A stretch of 64,000 bases of DNA from Aquimonas sp. (GTDB lineage: Bacteria; Pseudomonadota; Gammaproteobacteria; Xanthomonadales; Xanthomonadaceae). The first letter of the stretch is position 1. Each line of letters begins with the position of its first letter. The translations under genes and the position numbers were made by a program. Under the pieces are notes generated by a model. The model saw nothing but the letters and a program-made list of their open reading frames with translations, was not told the DNA's origin and did no database searches. Shown piece after piece: positions 54,567 through 63,853 of this stretch. The stretch lies in contig JAKOMQ010000011.1 of NCBI GenBank assembly GCA_022241605.1, forward strand, positions 58,429 to 122,428. The letters are read 5' to 3'.

Positions 54567-55826
54567 TCAGCTGGCAAACTCATCGGGACTCGTCCCCACC
54601 ACCTGCGCGGCAGCGGCGATGAGCTGGTTGGCATTTGGGCGCAGCAGCATTTCGCCGCTGACATCGCGCTCGTCCGAGCTGCCCGGCACGTTGGTGAACT
54701 TGTCCAGCGCACGGATCGCCACGAACGCGCCCTCGATGCGGCTTTGGCTGCCGGCGCGCAGCACCCTGAGGTTGAGGCCTTCGATCTGCTCGAACAGATT
54801 GGGGTTGAGTTGGCCGCGTCCGAGCTGGATGACCTGCTGCTGTGGCCGCGCGTGCATAGCGACGACGCCGCGGTCGCGGGTGCCGACCAGCAGATACTCA
54901 CCGGGTCCGGATGGCGCTGGCATTTGCTGGTTGAGGGCGCCTGGCGCAAGCGCTTCCAGCTCGATGCGGCCGAGTGCGTTGGCGCGCACTGCGGCGCGTC
55001 CAAGCGGCACGGTGGGGCCGGCATCCGAGCGGAAGTAGGCGCGGAAGCTGTAGTCACCGAGATCGCCGTCATCGGTCTCGAGCTCGGCCCGAATCCAGAA
55101 CGGATCGAACGCGCGCGCTGGCTGTGCCGGGACTTCGGCCGAGCGCAGCCGCAGCGGCGGCTCGTTGCGGGGGGAATCGATAAAGCTCGACAGCCCGCCC
55201 TGAGCAAGCCGCACGCCACCTCGACGCAGGGTGGCGATGAAGGGCACGTTCGCCGGCAGCGGCGAGGGCCACTGGGTCGGTAGCCGCAGATCGATGTCCC
55301 GCTGTCCGGCGCTCACCCGCTCCGGGCCCCACAGGCGCTGGCCGCCGTAGTCGATGCTGAGCTCGCCCTCGTCCAGCGCGCCGACCCGCAGGGTGATCCG
55401 CTGCCCGGCGCGCGGCCGGATCGGGATCAGCTCCACCGACAGCGGCCCCTGCACGGTGAAGGGACGCAGGCGCACGAGCACACTGCCCTCCTCCAGCCGC
55501 AGGTCATAGGTGCCGGGTGGCTGGTTCAGCGGTATCTGCCCGGCCAGCACCAGCTGACCGTTGGCATCGGTGCTGGCTTCACCCAGCTGGATGAAGGGCC
55601 GCGAGGTGCCGGGTTGCACCAGCCGGACCCGATGGCTAGCGTTGGCGGTGAGGCCGCTTGCCTCGACCACCAGCTCGCCGCCGGTGCGTCCTATCGGCGG
55701 ACTGAGCTGCATCGTGTCAGGCACCTGCGCCGAAGCCGGCAGCGGAAGCAGCAGCAGGGCTGCACAGCCACCGCAGACGAGCAGGCGCAGCAGCGCGGTG
55801 GAAGCGGAAAGGTACAAGGCATGCAT
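54567..55826 (-). CDS. Large secreted protein, N-terminal part of a TGA-split frame
   Basis: The 419-residue product starts with a strong signal peptide (LLVCGGCAALLLLPLPASAQ) and has several beta-sandwich-like domains (GRTGGELVVEASGLTANASHRVRL, LRVGALDEGELSIDYGG, FWIRAELETDDGDLGDYSFRAYF). It ends ...GTSPDEFAS at a TGA (54567-54569). The same frame then continues for 1200 codons of the same style without another stop. Together 54567-55826 and 50964-54566 would make a 1620-codon secreted protein. The stop may be a nonsense mutation, a sequencing error or a readthrough site. Confidence 0.65.
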   Translation of the reverse strand: MHALYLSASTALLRLLVCGGCAALLLLPLPASAQVPDTMQLSPPIGRTGGELVVEASGLTANASHRVRLVQPGTSRPFIQLGEASTDANGQLVLAGQIPLNQPPGTYDLRLEEGSVLVRLRPFTVQGPLSVELIPIRPRAGQRITLRVGALDEGELSIDYGGQRLWGPERVSAGQRDIDLRLPTQWPSPLPANVPFIATLRRGGVRLAQGGLSSFIDSPRNEPPLRLRSAEVPAQPARAFDPFWIRAELETDDGDLGDYSFRAYFRSDAGPTVPLGRAAVRANALGRIELEALAPGALNQQMPAPSGPGEYLLVGTRDRGVVAMHARPQQQVIQLGRGQLNPNLFEQIEGLNLRVLRAGSQSRIEGAFVAIRALDKFTNVPGSSDERDVSGEMLLRPNANQLIAAAAQVVGTSPDEFAS

Positions 55827-55928
55827 GGCGGATCCCCGGAGTGAGCCAACGAGGGCCTTCAGCCGACGGCCCCCAACTCAAGCCCACGCAATCCGATGCG
55901 CGCAGGGGCCACGAGGACCCCAGCCGCC

Positions 55929-56915
55929 TCAGCCCACAGCCCGGGCCGCGCGCAGGAAGCGCTCGATCCGCTGGAACACCGCCTTGTCGTGCCCCACCCA
56001 CAAATGTCCCCCGCTCGGAAACGAGAGCAGCTCTGCGCCTTCTACCGATTCGACGAGATGGCGAGCGGCTGCGTGGGTGCCGAATCCATCGTCCTCGCAG
56101 GCGATCGCCAGCAGCGGCAGCCGCAGTTGCGCCAGCGGCATGGGCCGCGGATGCCGCGACTGGCGGGAATCGTTCAACAGCCCGTTGGCGCGCGCACTCA
56201 GCGGCTGCAGATCGCGCAACACCGACCGCACCCGCGACTGCTCGGCGGAGGAGGCCGCCGCCACCAGGCTCGGATCGGTGCCGAGCAGCGCACGGGTAAG
56301 CGCATTCGGAGCCAGCCTGCTGGCCGCCCAGAACAGGGCATCCGAGCGCAGCAGGCGCTCGGTGATCGGCACCGCCCAGGGCGCGGCAGCCGGCGTTTCA
56401 GGGCGATCCGGCACATGGGTCGCCGGCACCAAAGCCACCAGTGCGCTGCAGCGCTGCGGATGGCGCAGCGCGAACCATAGCGCCGAGATCGCACCCGCCG
56501 AGCCGCCGATCACCGGCACTCGCTCGATGCCCAAGGCGTCCAGCAGGGCGGCGAAGGCATCTGCCTGCGCCTCCTCGGAGGCATCGTCGGGAAACGGCGT
56601 GCGCAGGTAGCCGAAGCGCGAGGGCGACAACACCCGCCAGCCTGCCGGCAGCAGCGGCCGCGCCATCGACAGCCCCATGTCGAAGCCGCCGCCGGTGCCG
56701 TGGACCACCAGCACCGGCGCGCCCTCGCCAGCCTCGCCCAGCTCGATGGGGCCAGCGCGGGTCTCGACCATCCGACTCGCCCCCGCCAAAGCGGCCCTGA
56801 CCGCGCGCAGATCACGGCGGAAAGCGCGCACCGCCACGGCGCTCCCACCCGCTGCGGCGAGACCCAGCCCCGCCAACAGCAGACGCCGTCGCGTATAGCG
56901 GGAGGCACCACTCAC
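55929..56915 (-). CDS. Alpha/beta hydrolase with N-terminal anchor
   Basis: The 328-residue protein has an Arg-rich start (SRYTRRRLLLAGLGLAAAGGSAVAV), which looks like a Tat-type or single-helix anchor. The alpha/beta-hydrolase fold follows: VLVVHGTGGGFDMG oxyanion region, nucleophile elbow VIGGSAGAISALW (GGSAG), DDGFGTHAAARHL and catalytic His in GGHLWVGHD. The substrate is unknown. The GTG at 56915 overlaps the stop of the small membrane protein (GTGA), so they are translationally coupled. The ATG at 56969 would lie inside the upstream gene. Confidence 0.82.
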   Translation of the reverse strand: MSGASRYTRRRLLLAGLGLAAAGGSAVAVRAFRRDLRAVRAALAGASRMVETRAGPIELGEAGEGAPVLVVHGTGGGFDMGLSMARPLLPAGWRVLSPSRFGYLRTPFPDDASEEAQADAFAALLDALGIERVPVIGGSAGAISALWFALRHPQRCSALVALVPATHVPDRPETPAAAPWAVPITERLLRSDALFWAASRLAPNALTRALLGTDPSLVAAASSAEQSRVRSVLRDLQPLSARANGLLNDSRQSRHPRPMPLAQLRLPLLAIACEDDGFGTHAAARHLVESVEGAELLSFPSGGHLWVGHDKAVFQRIERFLRAARAVG

Positions 56916-57325
56916 GGGCGGGACGCGCGCCGGCGCAGCCACAGCCAGGGCATCAGCCCGAACAGGCACTGCGCCGCCAGGCCGAGCTGATGGGCCGGCA
57001 GCGCGTACAGCGCAAGGTGCTCGCCTGCACTGCGACCCGCAAGGATCATCGACAGCCCAAGCTCGGCGGCCAGCAGCAGTCCCAGCGCGATCGCACCCAT
57101 GGCGAGGGCGCGCGCGCCAGAACCGCGCAGGCTGCGCTCATCACTACGGCGCAGCAGCCAGCCACACCACCACCAGCTCGCAGCGAGAATCACCGGCAGC
57201 TCCACAGCCACTGCCGCCAGCTCGCCGAGCCAGGGCGCCAGCAGCAAGGTGCGCAGCACTCCCAGCACGAAGCCCAGCGCGAATACGCCGGCGAACAGCA
57301 GGGCCGCGCTACGCAGCAGGCTCAC
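56912..57325 (-). CDS. Four-helix membrane protein of unknown function
   Basis: The 137-residue protein has four predicted membrane helices (LLFAGVFALGFVLGVLRTLLL, VAVELPVILAASWWWCGWLL, ALAMGAIALGLLLAAELGLSMIL, LGLAAQCLFGLMPWLWL) and a short Arg-rich C-terminus. No family is recognised. It overlaps the nitroreductase gene upstream (GTGA) and the hydrolase gene downstream (GTGA), so all three are made from one transcript. Confidence 0.7.
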   Translation of the reverse strand: MSLLRSAALLFAGVFALGFVLGVLRTLLLAPWLGELAAVAVELPVILAASWWWCGWLLRRSDERSLRGSGARALAMGAIALGLLLAAELGLSMILAGRSAGEHLALYALPAHQLGLAAQCLFGLMPWLWLRRRASRP

Positions 57326-58410
57326 GCGTCCAGAACCGCCTCCACCGGCCGACGCAGCGAGCGCGGCATGGGCGGGGCGAAGCCGTAGCGCAGCAGCAGA
57401 TCGGGCCGACGCGTACCCAGCCCGAGCAGTGAGGCCAGCTGGGGACGCAGCGCGGCAACCTCCAGCGGCTGGTTCACATGCGCATGGCGCAGGCCCAGCG
57501 CCGTGGCCTGCAGGGCAAAGCGCTGATAGGCCTGTCCAACCCGGGCCCAGCCGTCAGGACTGTCCACGTCGGCGGTGAACAGCGCCAGCCCCGCGCTGGA
57601 GCGCAGCTGGCGAGCGTAGCGGCGGTTCTCGGCCGCGGGCTTGAACACCCAGTCGAACAGGCGCCGACCCAGCCAGGTCGGCAGGCTTGGATTGCCGGAG
57701 CTGGCGGCGTAGAGGCCATCGCCACTTTCGATCGCCGCCGCGGCGTTGAAGCGGATCCAATGCTTGAGTTCGGCGGCGAAGGCCGGATTCGACACCTGCC
57801 GGGTGTTGGCTTCAAGCACCAGCTCAAGGACCTGCTCCATGCGCGCACGATCTTCCACCAGCAGCAGCTCGCAGCCTTCGATGCACGCCGCCTCCAGCAG
57901 CAGCTCGCGCTGCGCGGCCTGCAGGCCACGGCCGTCGTAGTCCGAGCGGGTGCACTGGCGCTCGGCGATCGCCTCGAACAGCGGCTCGGTCGGGCCAGCG
58001 CCGCTACCGAGCAGCACGCGCACGCCGTCGGCGCCGGCGAAGTCCAGCGTGGCGCTGCGACCCAGCGCGGTGGCGGCAAGCCGCAGGTTTTCGGCTGCAC
58101 AGCCCAGCGATACGTAGAGGTGGTGATCGTCGGGGTCCGCCACCGGCAGGCGACGGTTGAAATCCGGAGCGATCAGCAGGCCCGCACCCTGCGACCGGAA
58201 TCGCCAGGGCTGGGCATTGTGGCTGTTGGCGGCAAGGCTGGCCTGGTGCACCAGCCAGTGCAGCTCGCGGCCCGGCATAGGCGGACGCGGACTCCACAGG
58301 GCCTGAGCCGCGGCCTCGTGGTCAGCGCCTCGGCCCAACAGCGCGCCGCCGGCCACCGGGCTCGTCGCCGCGGCGCCTGCGGTGATCGGCACAGTGCGTT
58401 TCGAAGGCAT
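57322..58410 (-). CDS. Acg-family nitroreductase-like FMN protein
   Basis: The 362-residue protein has a short basic, hydroxyl-rich leader, then the Acg/nitroreductase pattern. LHWLVHQASLAANSHNAQPWRF contains the FMN-contacting arginine region, and NLRLAATALGRSATLDF, FEAIAERQCTRSDYDG and VGQAYQRFALQATALGLRHAHVNQPLE follow. Acg proteins lack some nitroreductase residues and may store or bind FMN instead of reducing substrates. The ATG at 58410 is preferred over a distant one at 58539. It is the first gene of a three-gene unit divergent from a second alpha/beta hydrolase gene. Confidence 0.8.
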   Translation of the reverse strand: MPSKRTVPITAGAAATSPVAGGALLGRGADHEAAAQALWSPRPPMPGRELHWLVHQASLAANSHNAQPWRFRSQGAGLLIAPDFNRRLPVADPDDHHLYVSLGCAAENLRLAATALGRSATLDFAGADGVRVLLGSGAGPTEPLFEAIAERQCTRSDYDGRGLQAAQRELLLEAACIEGCELLLVEDRARMEQVLELVLEANTRQVSNPAFAAELKHWIRFNAAAAIESGDGLYAASSGNPSLPTWLGRRLFDWVFKPAAENRRYARQLRSSAGLALFTADVDSPDGWARVGQAYQRFALQATALGLRHAHVNQPLEVAALRPQLASLLGLGTRRPDLLLRYGFAPPMPRSLRRPVEAVLDA

Positions 58411-58551
58411 GAGGACAGTTCCTGGCCGCGACAGCGGCAGTCTGCGCGGCGCAGCCTGCCCGGGATTTGATCCAACGCAAGCCTGAAACGCTGGCGCCTG
58501 TCGCATGAACGCGTTACAACGCCGCCGCAGTCTCCCCACGAGGCCACGCCC

Positions 58552-59559
58552 ATGCGAAACCGCGCACGCCGCTCACTGACCCGCCGTCTGCTGCGCCTGC
58601 TGGCCGGGCTGCTGATCCTGCTGTTGATCGCCGCCGCCGCGGGCGCCGCCTGGCAGGCCTGGGCCGAGCGCCGCGATGCGCAGGTGTTTCCGCCGCCGGG
58701 CCGGCTGCTGGATATCGGCGGTCATCGCCTGCACCTGCACTGCGCTGGCAACGGCACGCCCACGGTCTGGCTGGAGGCGGGCCTCGGCAACGAGACCGCC
58801 CACTGGAGCGCGGTATTCGATGCGCTGGCGATGCGCCAGCGCACCTGCGCCTACGACCGTGCCGGGTTTGGCCACAGTGAGCCGGGCCCGCTGCCGCGCA
58901 GCGCTGAGCGGGTGCTGGACGAAGCCCTGCGGCTGCTGCGGGCCTCTGGCGAAGCGCCGCCCTACCTGCTGGTGGGGCACTCCAACGGCGGCGCCTATGT
59001 GCGACTGATGGCAGCCGCTGTACCCGAACAGGTCGAGGGACTACTCCTGGTGGATCCCAGCCAGACGCCTGCAGACGGCTGCCCGCCGCTGCCTGCGCCC
59101 ATGCGCTTGAGCTATGGCGCTCTGGTCACGCTGGCTCCAACCGGGCTACCGCGGGCGCTGCTGCCGCTGTTGTTTCCGCTGGACAACTCGCCGCTGTCGC
59201 CAGCCGCACGCGAAGTGCACGCCGCCAATCGCGCCCGCGCCGGCGCGCTCGGCGCCCTGTGGTCTGAGGTAGAACAGTCCTGCGCGATGCAGGCCAGCGC
59301 CGACGCTGCGGGCTGGGTGCCCGGCCTACCCGTGGAGGTGCTGCTGTCCTCGCGCCGGCCTGCACAGCAGGACTGGGTGCCCGAGGCCGCGCAGGCCATG
59401 GCCGCAGGCGCGGGGGGAAAGCTGGTGCCGATCGAGAACAGCGGGCACTGGATCCAGCTCGACCAGCCGCAGGCTGTGATCGATGCCGTCGAGCGCCTCA
59501 AGCAGGCAGCAGCCGCAAGGCGTAGCCAAGCCGCGACAGTCGACGCTGGGGGAATGTAG
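58552..59559 (+). CDS. Membrane-anchored alpha/beta hydrolase
   Basis: The 335-residue protein has an N-terminal Arg-rich membrane helix (LLRLLAGLLILLLIAAAAGAAWQAW). An alpha/beta hydrolase domain follows: VWLEAGLGNETAHW, YDRAGFGHSEPG, nucleophile YLLVGHSNGGAYVRLMA (GHSNG), LLLVDPSQT and the catalytic histidine in IENSGHWIQLDQP. It is probably an exported or periplasm-facing esterase with unknown substrate. It is divergent from the Acg gene cluster by about 140 bp. Confidence 0.85.
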   Translation: MRNRARRSLTRRLLRLLAGLLILLLIAAAAGAAWQAWAERRDAQVFPPPGRLLDIGGHRLHLHCAGNGTPTVWLEAGLGNETAHWSAVFDALAMRQRTCAYDRAGFGHSEPGPLPRSAERVLDEALRLLRASGEAPPYLLVGHSNGGAYVRLMAAAVPEQVEGLLLVDPSQTPADGCPPLPAPMRLSYGALVTLAPTGLPRALLPLLFPLDNSPLSPAAREVHAANRARAGALGALWSEVEQSCAMQASADAAGWVPGLPVEVLLSSRRPAQQDWVPEAAQAMAAGAGGKLVPIENSGHWIQLDQPQAVIDAVERLKQAAAARRSQAATVDAGGM

Positions 59560-59647
59560 ATCGATCAACACCGCGGCCGGCGCCAGACGCCCTCGACACA
59601 CCGTTCGAGGTTTTCGCACCTGCGGACGGGGCCTACGCACGGCGCCT

Positions 59648-60040
59648 TCAGCCGCCGCGCAGCCCCTGACCCAGCAGCAGGCCCAGCAGCACCGCCGCCA
59701 GCCCACAGGCAAAGGTGAGCGCGAGGTAGCTGAGCGCAAGCCCGGGCCGCTCCAGCTCACGCCACAGCACCAGGCAGTCGACCATCAGCGCCGACCAGGT
59801 GGTGAGCCCACCGAGCAGGCCGGTCATCAGCAGCGGGCGCAGCCAGGGTGCGGCCTCCGGGCGCTGCAGCCAGGCCAGCAGCAGGCCGGCGGCAAAACTG
59901 CCGAGCACGTTCACTGCAAACGTGCCCCAGGGGAAACCGGAGCCCAGCTGGCGCAGCAGCCAGGCGCCGATCAGGAAACGCAGGCCGGCACCCACTGCAC
60001 CGCCGGCCATCACCAGCCACAGGCTGGGCCACAGGTTCAT
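59648..60040 (-). CDS. crcB: Fluoride channel CrcB/Fluc
   Basis: The 130-residue protein has four membrane helices. Fluc family signatures are GGAVGAGLRFLIG, PWGTFAVNVLGSFAAGLLLAW, and the TTWSALMVD motif in place of the usual TTFS, with GLLGGL just before it. Dual-topology Fluc dimers export fluoride. The start overlaps the rarA stop by four bases. No fluoride riboswitch was recognised upstream because the gene is read from the rarA transcript. Confidence 0.92.
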   Translation of the reverse strand: MNLWPSLWLVMAGGAVGAGLRFLIGAWLLRQLGSGFPWGTFAVNVLGSFAAGLLLAWLQRPEAAPWLRPLLMTGLLGGLTTWSALMVDCLVLWRELERPGLALSYLALTFACGLAAVLLGLLLGQGLRGG

Positions 60041-61392
60041 GCGCTGCCCTCCCCCGTCTCCGCGCCCTGCACTGCGCGCGCCTGCGCACGCGCCGCGCGC
60101 AGGGCATCGAGCTTGTCCTTGAGCTTCTGCTCCAGCCCGCGCGGCACCGGCCGGTAATACACCTGCTCGCCGAGCGCGTCGGGAAAGCCGGTCTGGCCCA
60201 GCGCCACGCCGCCCTCAGAGTCGTGGTCGTACTGGTACTGCTCGCCGTAGCCCAGCGATTTCATCAGCTTGGTGGGCGCGTTGCGCAGATGCAGGGGCAC
60301 GTCCAGCGTGCCGGAGCCGCGCACTTCCGCCGCAGCGGCCTTGTAGGCCACGTAGCCGGCGTTGCTCTTGGCGGTGCTGGCCATGTACAGAGTGACCTGG
60401 GCCAGCGCCAGTTCGCCCTCGGGGCTGCCCAGGCGCTCGTAGATGTTCCAGGCCTCCAGCGCCATCTGCTGCGCGCGCGGGTCGGCCAATCCGATGTCCT
60501 CGATGCTCATGCGCAGCAGGCGACGGGCGAGATAGCCGGGGTCGCAGCCGCCGTCCAACATCCGGCACAGCCAGTACAGCGCGGCATCGGGATTGGAGCT
60601 GCGCACGCATTTGTGCAGGGCCGAGATCTGGTCGTAGAACTGCTCGCCGCCCTTGTCGAAGCGACGCGTGCGATCGGCCAGCACCTGGGTCAGCGTGGCC
60701 TCGCTGATCTCGCCGCCCTCGCCCTCCGCCAGCTCGGCTGCGATCTCCAGCAGGGTCAGCGCGCGGCGCACATCGCCGTCGGCGGCCCCGGCGATCAGCT
60801 GCAGGTTATCGGCAGACGCGTACAGGCCGCGGCCGCCGAGGCCGCGCTCGGCGTCCAGCAGCGCACGGTTCAATGCCTGCACGATGTCACCCGGCGCCAC
60901 GCCGTCGAGCACATGCACGCGGCAGCGCGACAGCAGCGCGGAGTTCAGCTCGAAGCTGGGGTTCTCGGTAGTGGCGCCCACAAACAGGATGTAGCCGCGC
61001 TCGATGTGCGGCAGGAAGGCATCCTGCTGGGCCTTGTTGAAGCGATGCACCTCGTCGACGAACAGCAGGGTGCGCTCGCCGGCCTTGAACCGGGCCTCGG
61101 CCTCGGCCAGCACGCGGCGCACTTCGGGCAGGCCGGACAGCACCGCCGACACCGACTCGAAGCGCGCATCGGCATAGCGCGCCAGCAGCAGGGCAAGCGT
61201 GGTCTTGCCGCAGCCGGGCGGGCCCCACAGCACCATCGAATGCAGGCGACCCGACTCCACCGCGCGCCGAAAGGCGCTGCCCTCGGCCATCAGCCGCGTC
61301 TGGCCCACCACCTCTTCCAGCGCGCGCGGGCGCATGCGCTCGGCCAGCGGCTTGAGCGCGTCAGGTTCGGCGAAGAGTCCGGCTTGGGTCAT
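60037..61392 (-). CDS. rarA: Replication-associated recombination protein RarA (MgsA)
   Basis: The 451-residue AAA+ ATPase has Walker A WGPPGCGKTTLALLLAR, sensor motifs, Walker B LLFVDEVHRFNKAQQDAFLPHIE and the arginine-finger ENPSFELNSALLSRC. C-terminal tetramerisation and helical domains carry MLDGGCDPGYLARRLLRM and EDIGLADPRAQ. It acts at stalled forks with RecA and SSB. The ATG at 61392 begins MTQAGLFAEPDALKPLAER. The longer ORF start at 61614 runs through repeat DNA and is rejected. Confidence 0.96.
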   Translation of the reverse strand: MTQAGLFAEPDALKPLAERMRPRALEEVVGQTRLMAEGSAFRRAVESGRLHSMVLWGPPGCGKTTLALLLARYADARFESVSAVLSGLPEVRRVLAEAEARFKAGERTLLFVDEVHRFNKAQQDAFLPHIERGYILFVGATTENPSFELNSALLSRCRVHVLDGVAPGDIVQALNRALLDAERGLGGRGLYASADNLQLIAGAADGDVRRALTLLEIAAELAEGEGGEISEATLTQVLADRTRRFDKGGEQFYDQISALHKCVRSSNPDAALYWLCRMLDGGCDPGYLARRLLRMSIEDIGLADPRAQQMALEAWNIYERLGSPEGELALAQVTLYMASTAKSNAGYVAYKAAAAEVRGSGTLDVPLHLRNAPTKLMKSLGYGEQYQYDHDSEGGVALGQTGFPDALGEQVYYRPVPRGLEQKLKDKLDALRAARAQARAVQGAETGEGSA

Positions 61393-61969
61393 GACGAGCG
61401 GGAGTTTAGCGGGCGCCGCCGCCTCAAACCTCTCTCTCCTTGGGGGAAGCGATGGAGAGTGCCTGTCGGCTGCCGGTGGCTGCCGACGCTCTCTGCAGCC
61501 CGAGTGGAGCGAAGCCAGCTTGGGAACAGCGGCGAATCCCGCGGCAAGCACCGCCCCCTCTCCCTCGATCCCTCTCCCACGAGGGGAGAGGGAAGACAAG
61601 CGGCTTCTGTTCACGTTGGTCGCAAGTCTTCCGGCCTATGCCAACGCCGATCTACTTGAACGAAACGAGTGGCCCCTCTCCCCTGGTGGGAGAGGGGTTG
61701 GGGAGCGGGGGAGAAAGCTGGCCTCACGAGCAATTTCTCCGCTTTCCAGGCCCATGAGCGCACAGCGTCGGTGGCCTTTGCTGCGCTGATGTCAGCCCCG
61801 CCCCCGGCCTACCTTCGCTTCACTCGTGCTTCGGGAAAGGCCGGCAACCCACAAGCGCTCTCCTCCGCTTCCCGTCAGGAAAAAGGGGGAATGCAAGCGC
61901 ACGCTGGCAGCGAATCGATGGCACGCCTGCAGGTGTCGGGGCGCCACGGCACAGGCTTCGGCCTGACGC
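61393..61969. repeat. Gene-free spacer with CCCTCTCCC inverted repeats
   Basis: No gene is visible. The block holds inverted repeats of the CCCTCTCCC/GGGAGAGGG type at 61570-61578 with 61584-61592, and at 61673-61682 with 61688-61697, plus related CTCTCTCCT tracts. These are common intergenic elements in this order and may stop transcripts from both sides. Confidence 0.75.
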
Positions 61970-63253
61970 TCACGCGCGCTCCTCGACCGCAGCCCCCTCG
62001 ATCTCCGCCGGCGCGGTTGCGCGCTCGTACTGTTCCAGATCCAGCAGGCCGGTCTGGCGCGCTACCAGCACCGGCACCAGAATCTGTCCGGTCACATTGG
62101 TCATGGTGCGCATCATGTCGATCACCCGGTCGATGGCGATGATGAAGGCCAGACCCTCCAGCGGCAGCCCGGCCGCCGACATCACCAGGGTGACCATCAC
62201 CACCGCGGTGCCCGGTACGCCGGCCGTGCCGAAACTGCCCAGCACCGAAGCCAGCAGGATGATGAAGTACTGCGCGGCGCTGAGCTCGATGCCGAAGTAC
62301 TGCGCGGTAAACAGGCAGGTGATGGCCGGGAAGATCGCGCCGCAGCCGTCCATCTTGATGCTGGCGCCCAGCGGCACCGCGAACGCCGCGTAGTCGCGGT
62401 TCACGCCGAGGTGCTCAGTGGTGGCGCGCAGCGAGGCCGGCAGCGAAGCGAAGCTGGATGAAGTGGCGAAGGCGATCTGCATGGCGCCGGCGGCGCCGCG
62501 GAAGAAGCGCAGCGGGTTCAGCCCGTGCGCCAGCAGCAGGCCGCCGTAGACGAAGACGATGTGGATGGCGCAGGCCAGGAACAGCGCCACCACGAAGCCG
62601 CCCAGCGGCAGCAGGCGCTCGAACCCGTAGGTGCCGACCAGGCCGGCGATCAGGCCGAAGGTGCCGATCGGGGTCACCTCCAGCACGAAGCGGGTCACCT
62701 GGATCATGGTGTCGCTGGCCTCGCCGGCAAGCGCGCGCAGGCGCTCGGTCTTGTCGCCCAGCTTGACCAGGGCGAAGCCGATCAGGGCGGCAAAGAACAG
62801 CACCTGCAGCACCTTGCCCTCGGCCAGCGCCATGAAGGGGTTGGTCGGCACGATATTGATCAGCACCTGCACCGGCGTGGGCACCTCGCGCGGCACCCAG
62901 TCTTCGGCTGCCACCAGCGGCTCCAGCCCGGCGCCGGGCTGCAGCACCAGACCCGTGCCCAGGCCCACCAGCACCGCCAGCGCGGCGGTGATCCCAAACC
63001 ACAGGAAGGTGCGCCCGCCCAGCTCGGCGATGCTGCTCTGCCCGTGCAGGCGTGCAATGGCTGCCACCACCGCGAAAAACACCAGCGGCGTGGCGATCAT
63101 GCGGATCAGGTTGACGTAGACCGTGCCCAGCGGCGCGAACCAGGTTGCCGCCTGCTCACCCAGCGCCCAGCCCGCCAGCGCGCCCAGCACGAAGCCGCCG
63201 GCAACGCGCTGCCAGAAGGGGATGCGGAACCACGCGTGGAACAGACGGGACAT
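61970..63253 (-). CDS. Dicarboxylate/amino acid:cation symporter (DAACS family)
   Basis: The 427-residue symporter of the GltP/DctA type has eight membrane helices and two re-entrant loops. Family motifs are RMIATPLVFFAVVAAIA, ATSSSFASLPASL (HP1 serine-rich loop), VPLGASIKMDGCGAIFPAITCLF, SVLGSFGTAGVPGTAVVM and IDRVIDMMRTMTNVTGQ. It imports glutamate, aspartate or C4-dicarboxylates with protons or sodium. The exact substrate is not certain. It is intact and stands alone. Confidence 0.92.
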   Translation of the reverse strand: MSRLFHAWFRIPFWQRVAGGFVLGALAGWALGEQAATWFAPLGTVYVNLIRMIATPLVFFAVVAAIARLHGQSSIAELGGRTFLWFGITAALAVLVGLGTGLVLQPGAGLEPLVAAEDWVPREVPTPVQVLINIVPTNPFMALAEGKVLQVLFFAALIGFALVKLGDKTERLRALAGEASDTMIQVTRFVLEVTPIGTFGLIAGLVGTYGFERLLPLGGFVVALFLACAIHIVFVYGGLLLAHGLNPLRFFRGAAGAMQIAFATSSSFASLPASLRATTEHLGVNRDYAAFAVPLGASIKMDGCGAIFPAITCLFTAQYFGIELSAAQYFIILLASVLGSFGTAGVPGTAVVMVTLVMSAAGLPLEGLAFIIAIDRVIDMMRTMTNVTGQILVPVLVARQTGLLDLEQYERATAPAEIEGAAVEERA

Positions 63254-63853
63254 GCAGGCCTACCGTGGGGAGCGCACCGGGCGCGCGAGGCCCCAGACCT
63301 TGCGGCCAGACGCGGCGGACCGCAAGCCTCCAAGGTGGGAGGCTGTGTCGCAGGGTATGGCGATTGCGACTGAGCGACCGCAGTGCGATCACCCGCCTGC
63401 GGGGAATCTGGCCGAGTGATCGGAAAGCGATGTTGGCCACATCGATCCAGCGCCCGAGCAGCGATCGCGACTGCGGCACGTGTCCGCGCGCTCCGTCGCC
63501 GCGCGGCTGCACCCTGGCTTCACTCGCGCCCGCCGCGTCCAGCGCCGACTGCGCGTTCCGCGCCCACAACCCGCGCGCGCGGCAAGTGTGGATTCGTCAG
63601 CGCTTGCCGAGGCCCTTCACGCGGCTTGCGCCTCGCACGGAAGGCCGACACGCCTGCGCGGCCGCATGGGCGGGATTGAAGCGGCGGCCACGGTCATCGG
63701 CGCCACGAAACCGAACGCACGACGGTGCGCCAAGGCCTGAGGTCTCCCCACAAATTTCCGGCCTTCCTCGGCCATCTGGGGTTATCTTTCGGCCAAAACG
63801 AAACGCGCATGACGCGGTTTTTTCCTCGGGGTACCAAGCCTGAGGACCGCGCC
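63254..63853. other. Gene-free region before the transposase
   Basis: I see no convincing gene in this 600-base stretch. It includes CGACGGTGCGCCAAGGC at about 63720, matching the right end of the long dispersed repeats near 42.3 and 42.7 kb. The last ~110 bases before the transposase ATG should contain the left end of the insertion sequence. Confidence 0.6.

Noticed and set aside
51546..55283. A 1245-codon plus-strand ORF
   Set aside because: It is antisense to the TGA-split secreted protein. Its translation is His/Arg/Gln rich with no domain, typical of a mirror frame in GC-rich DNA.
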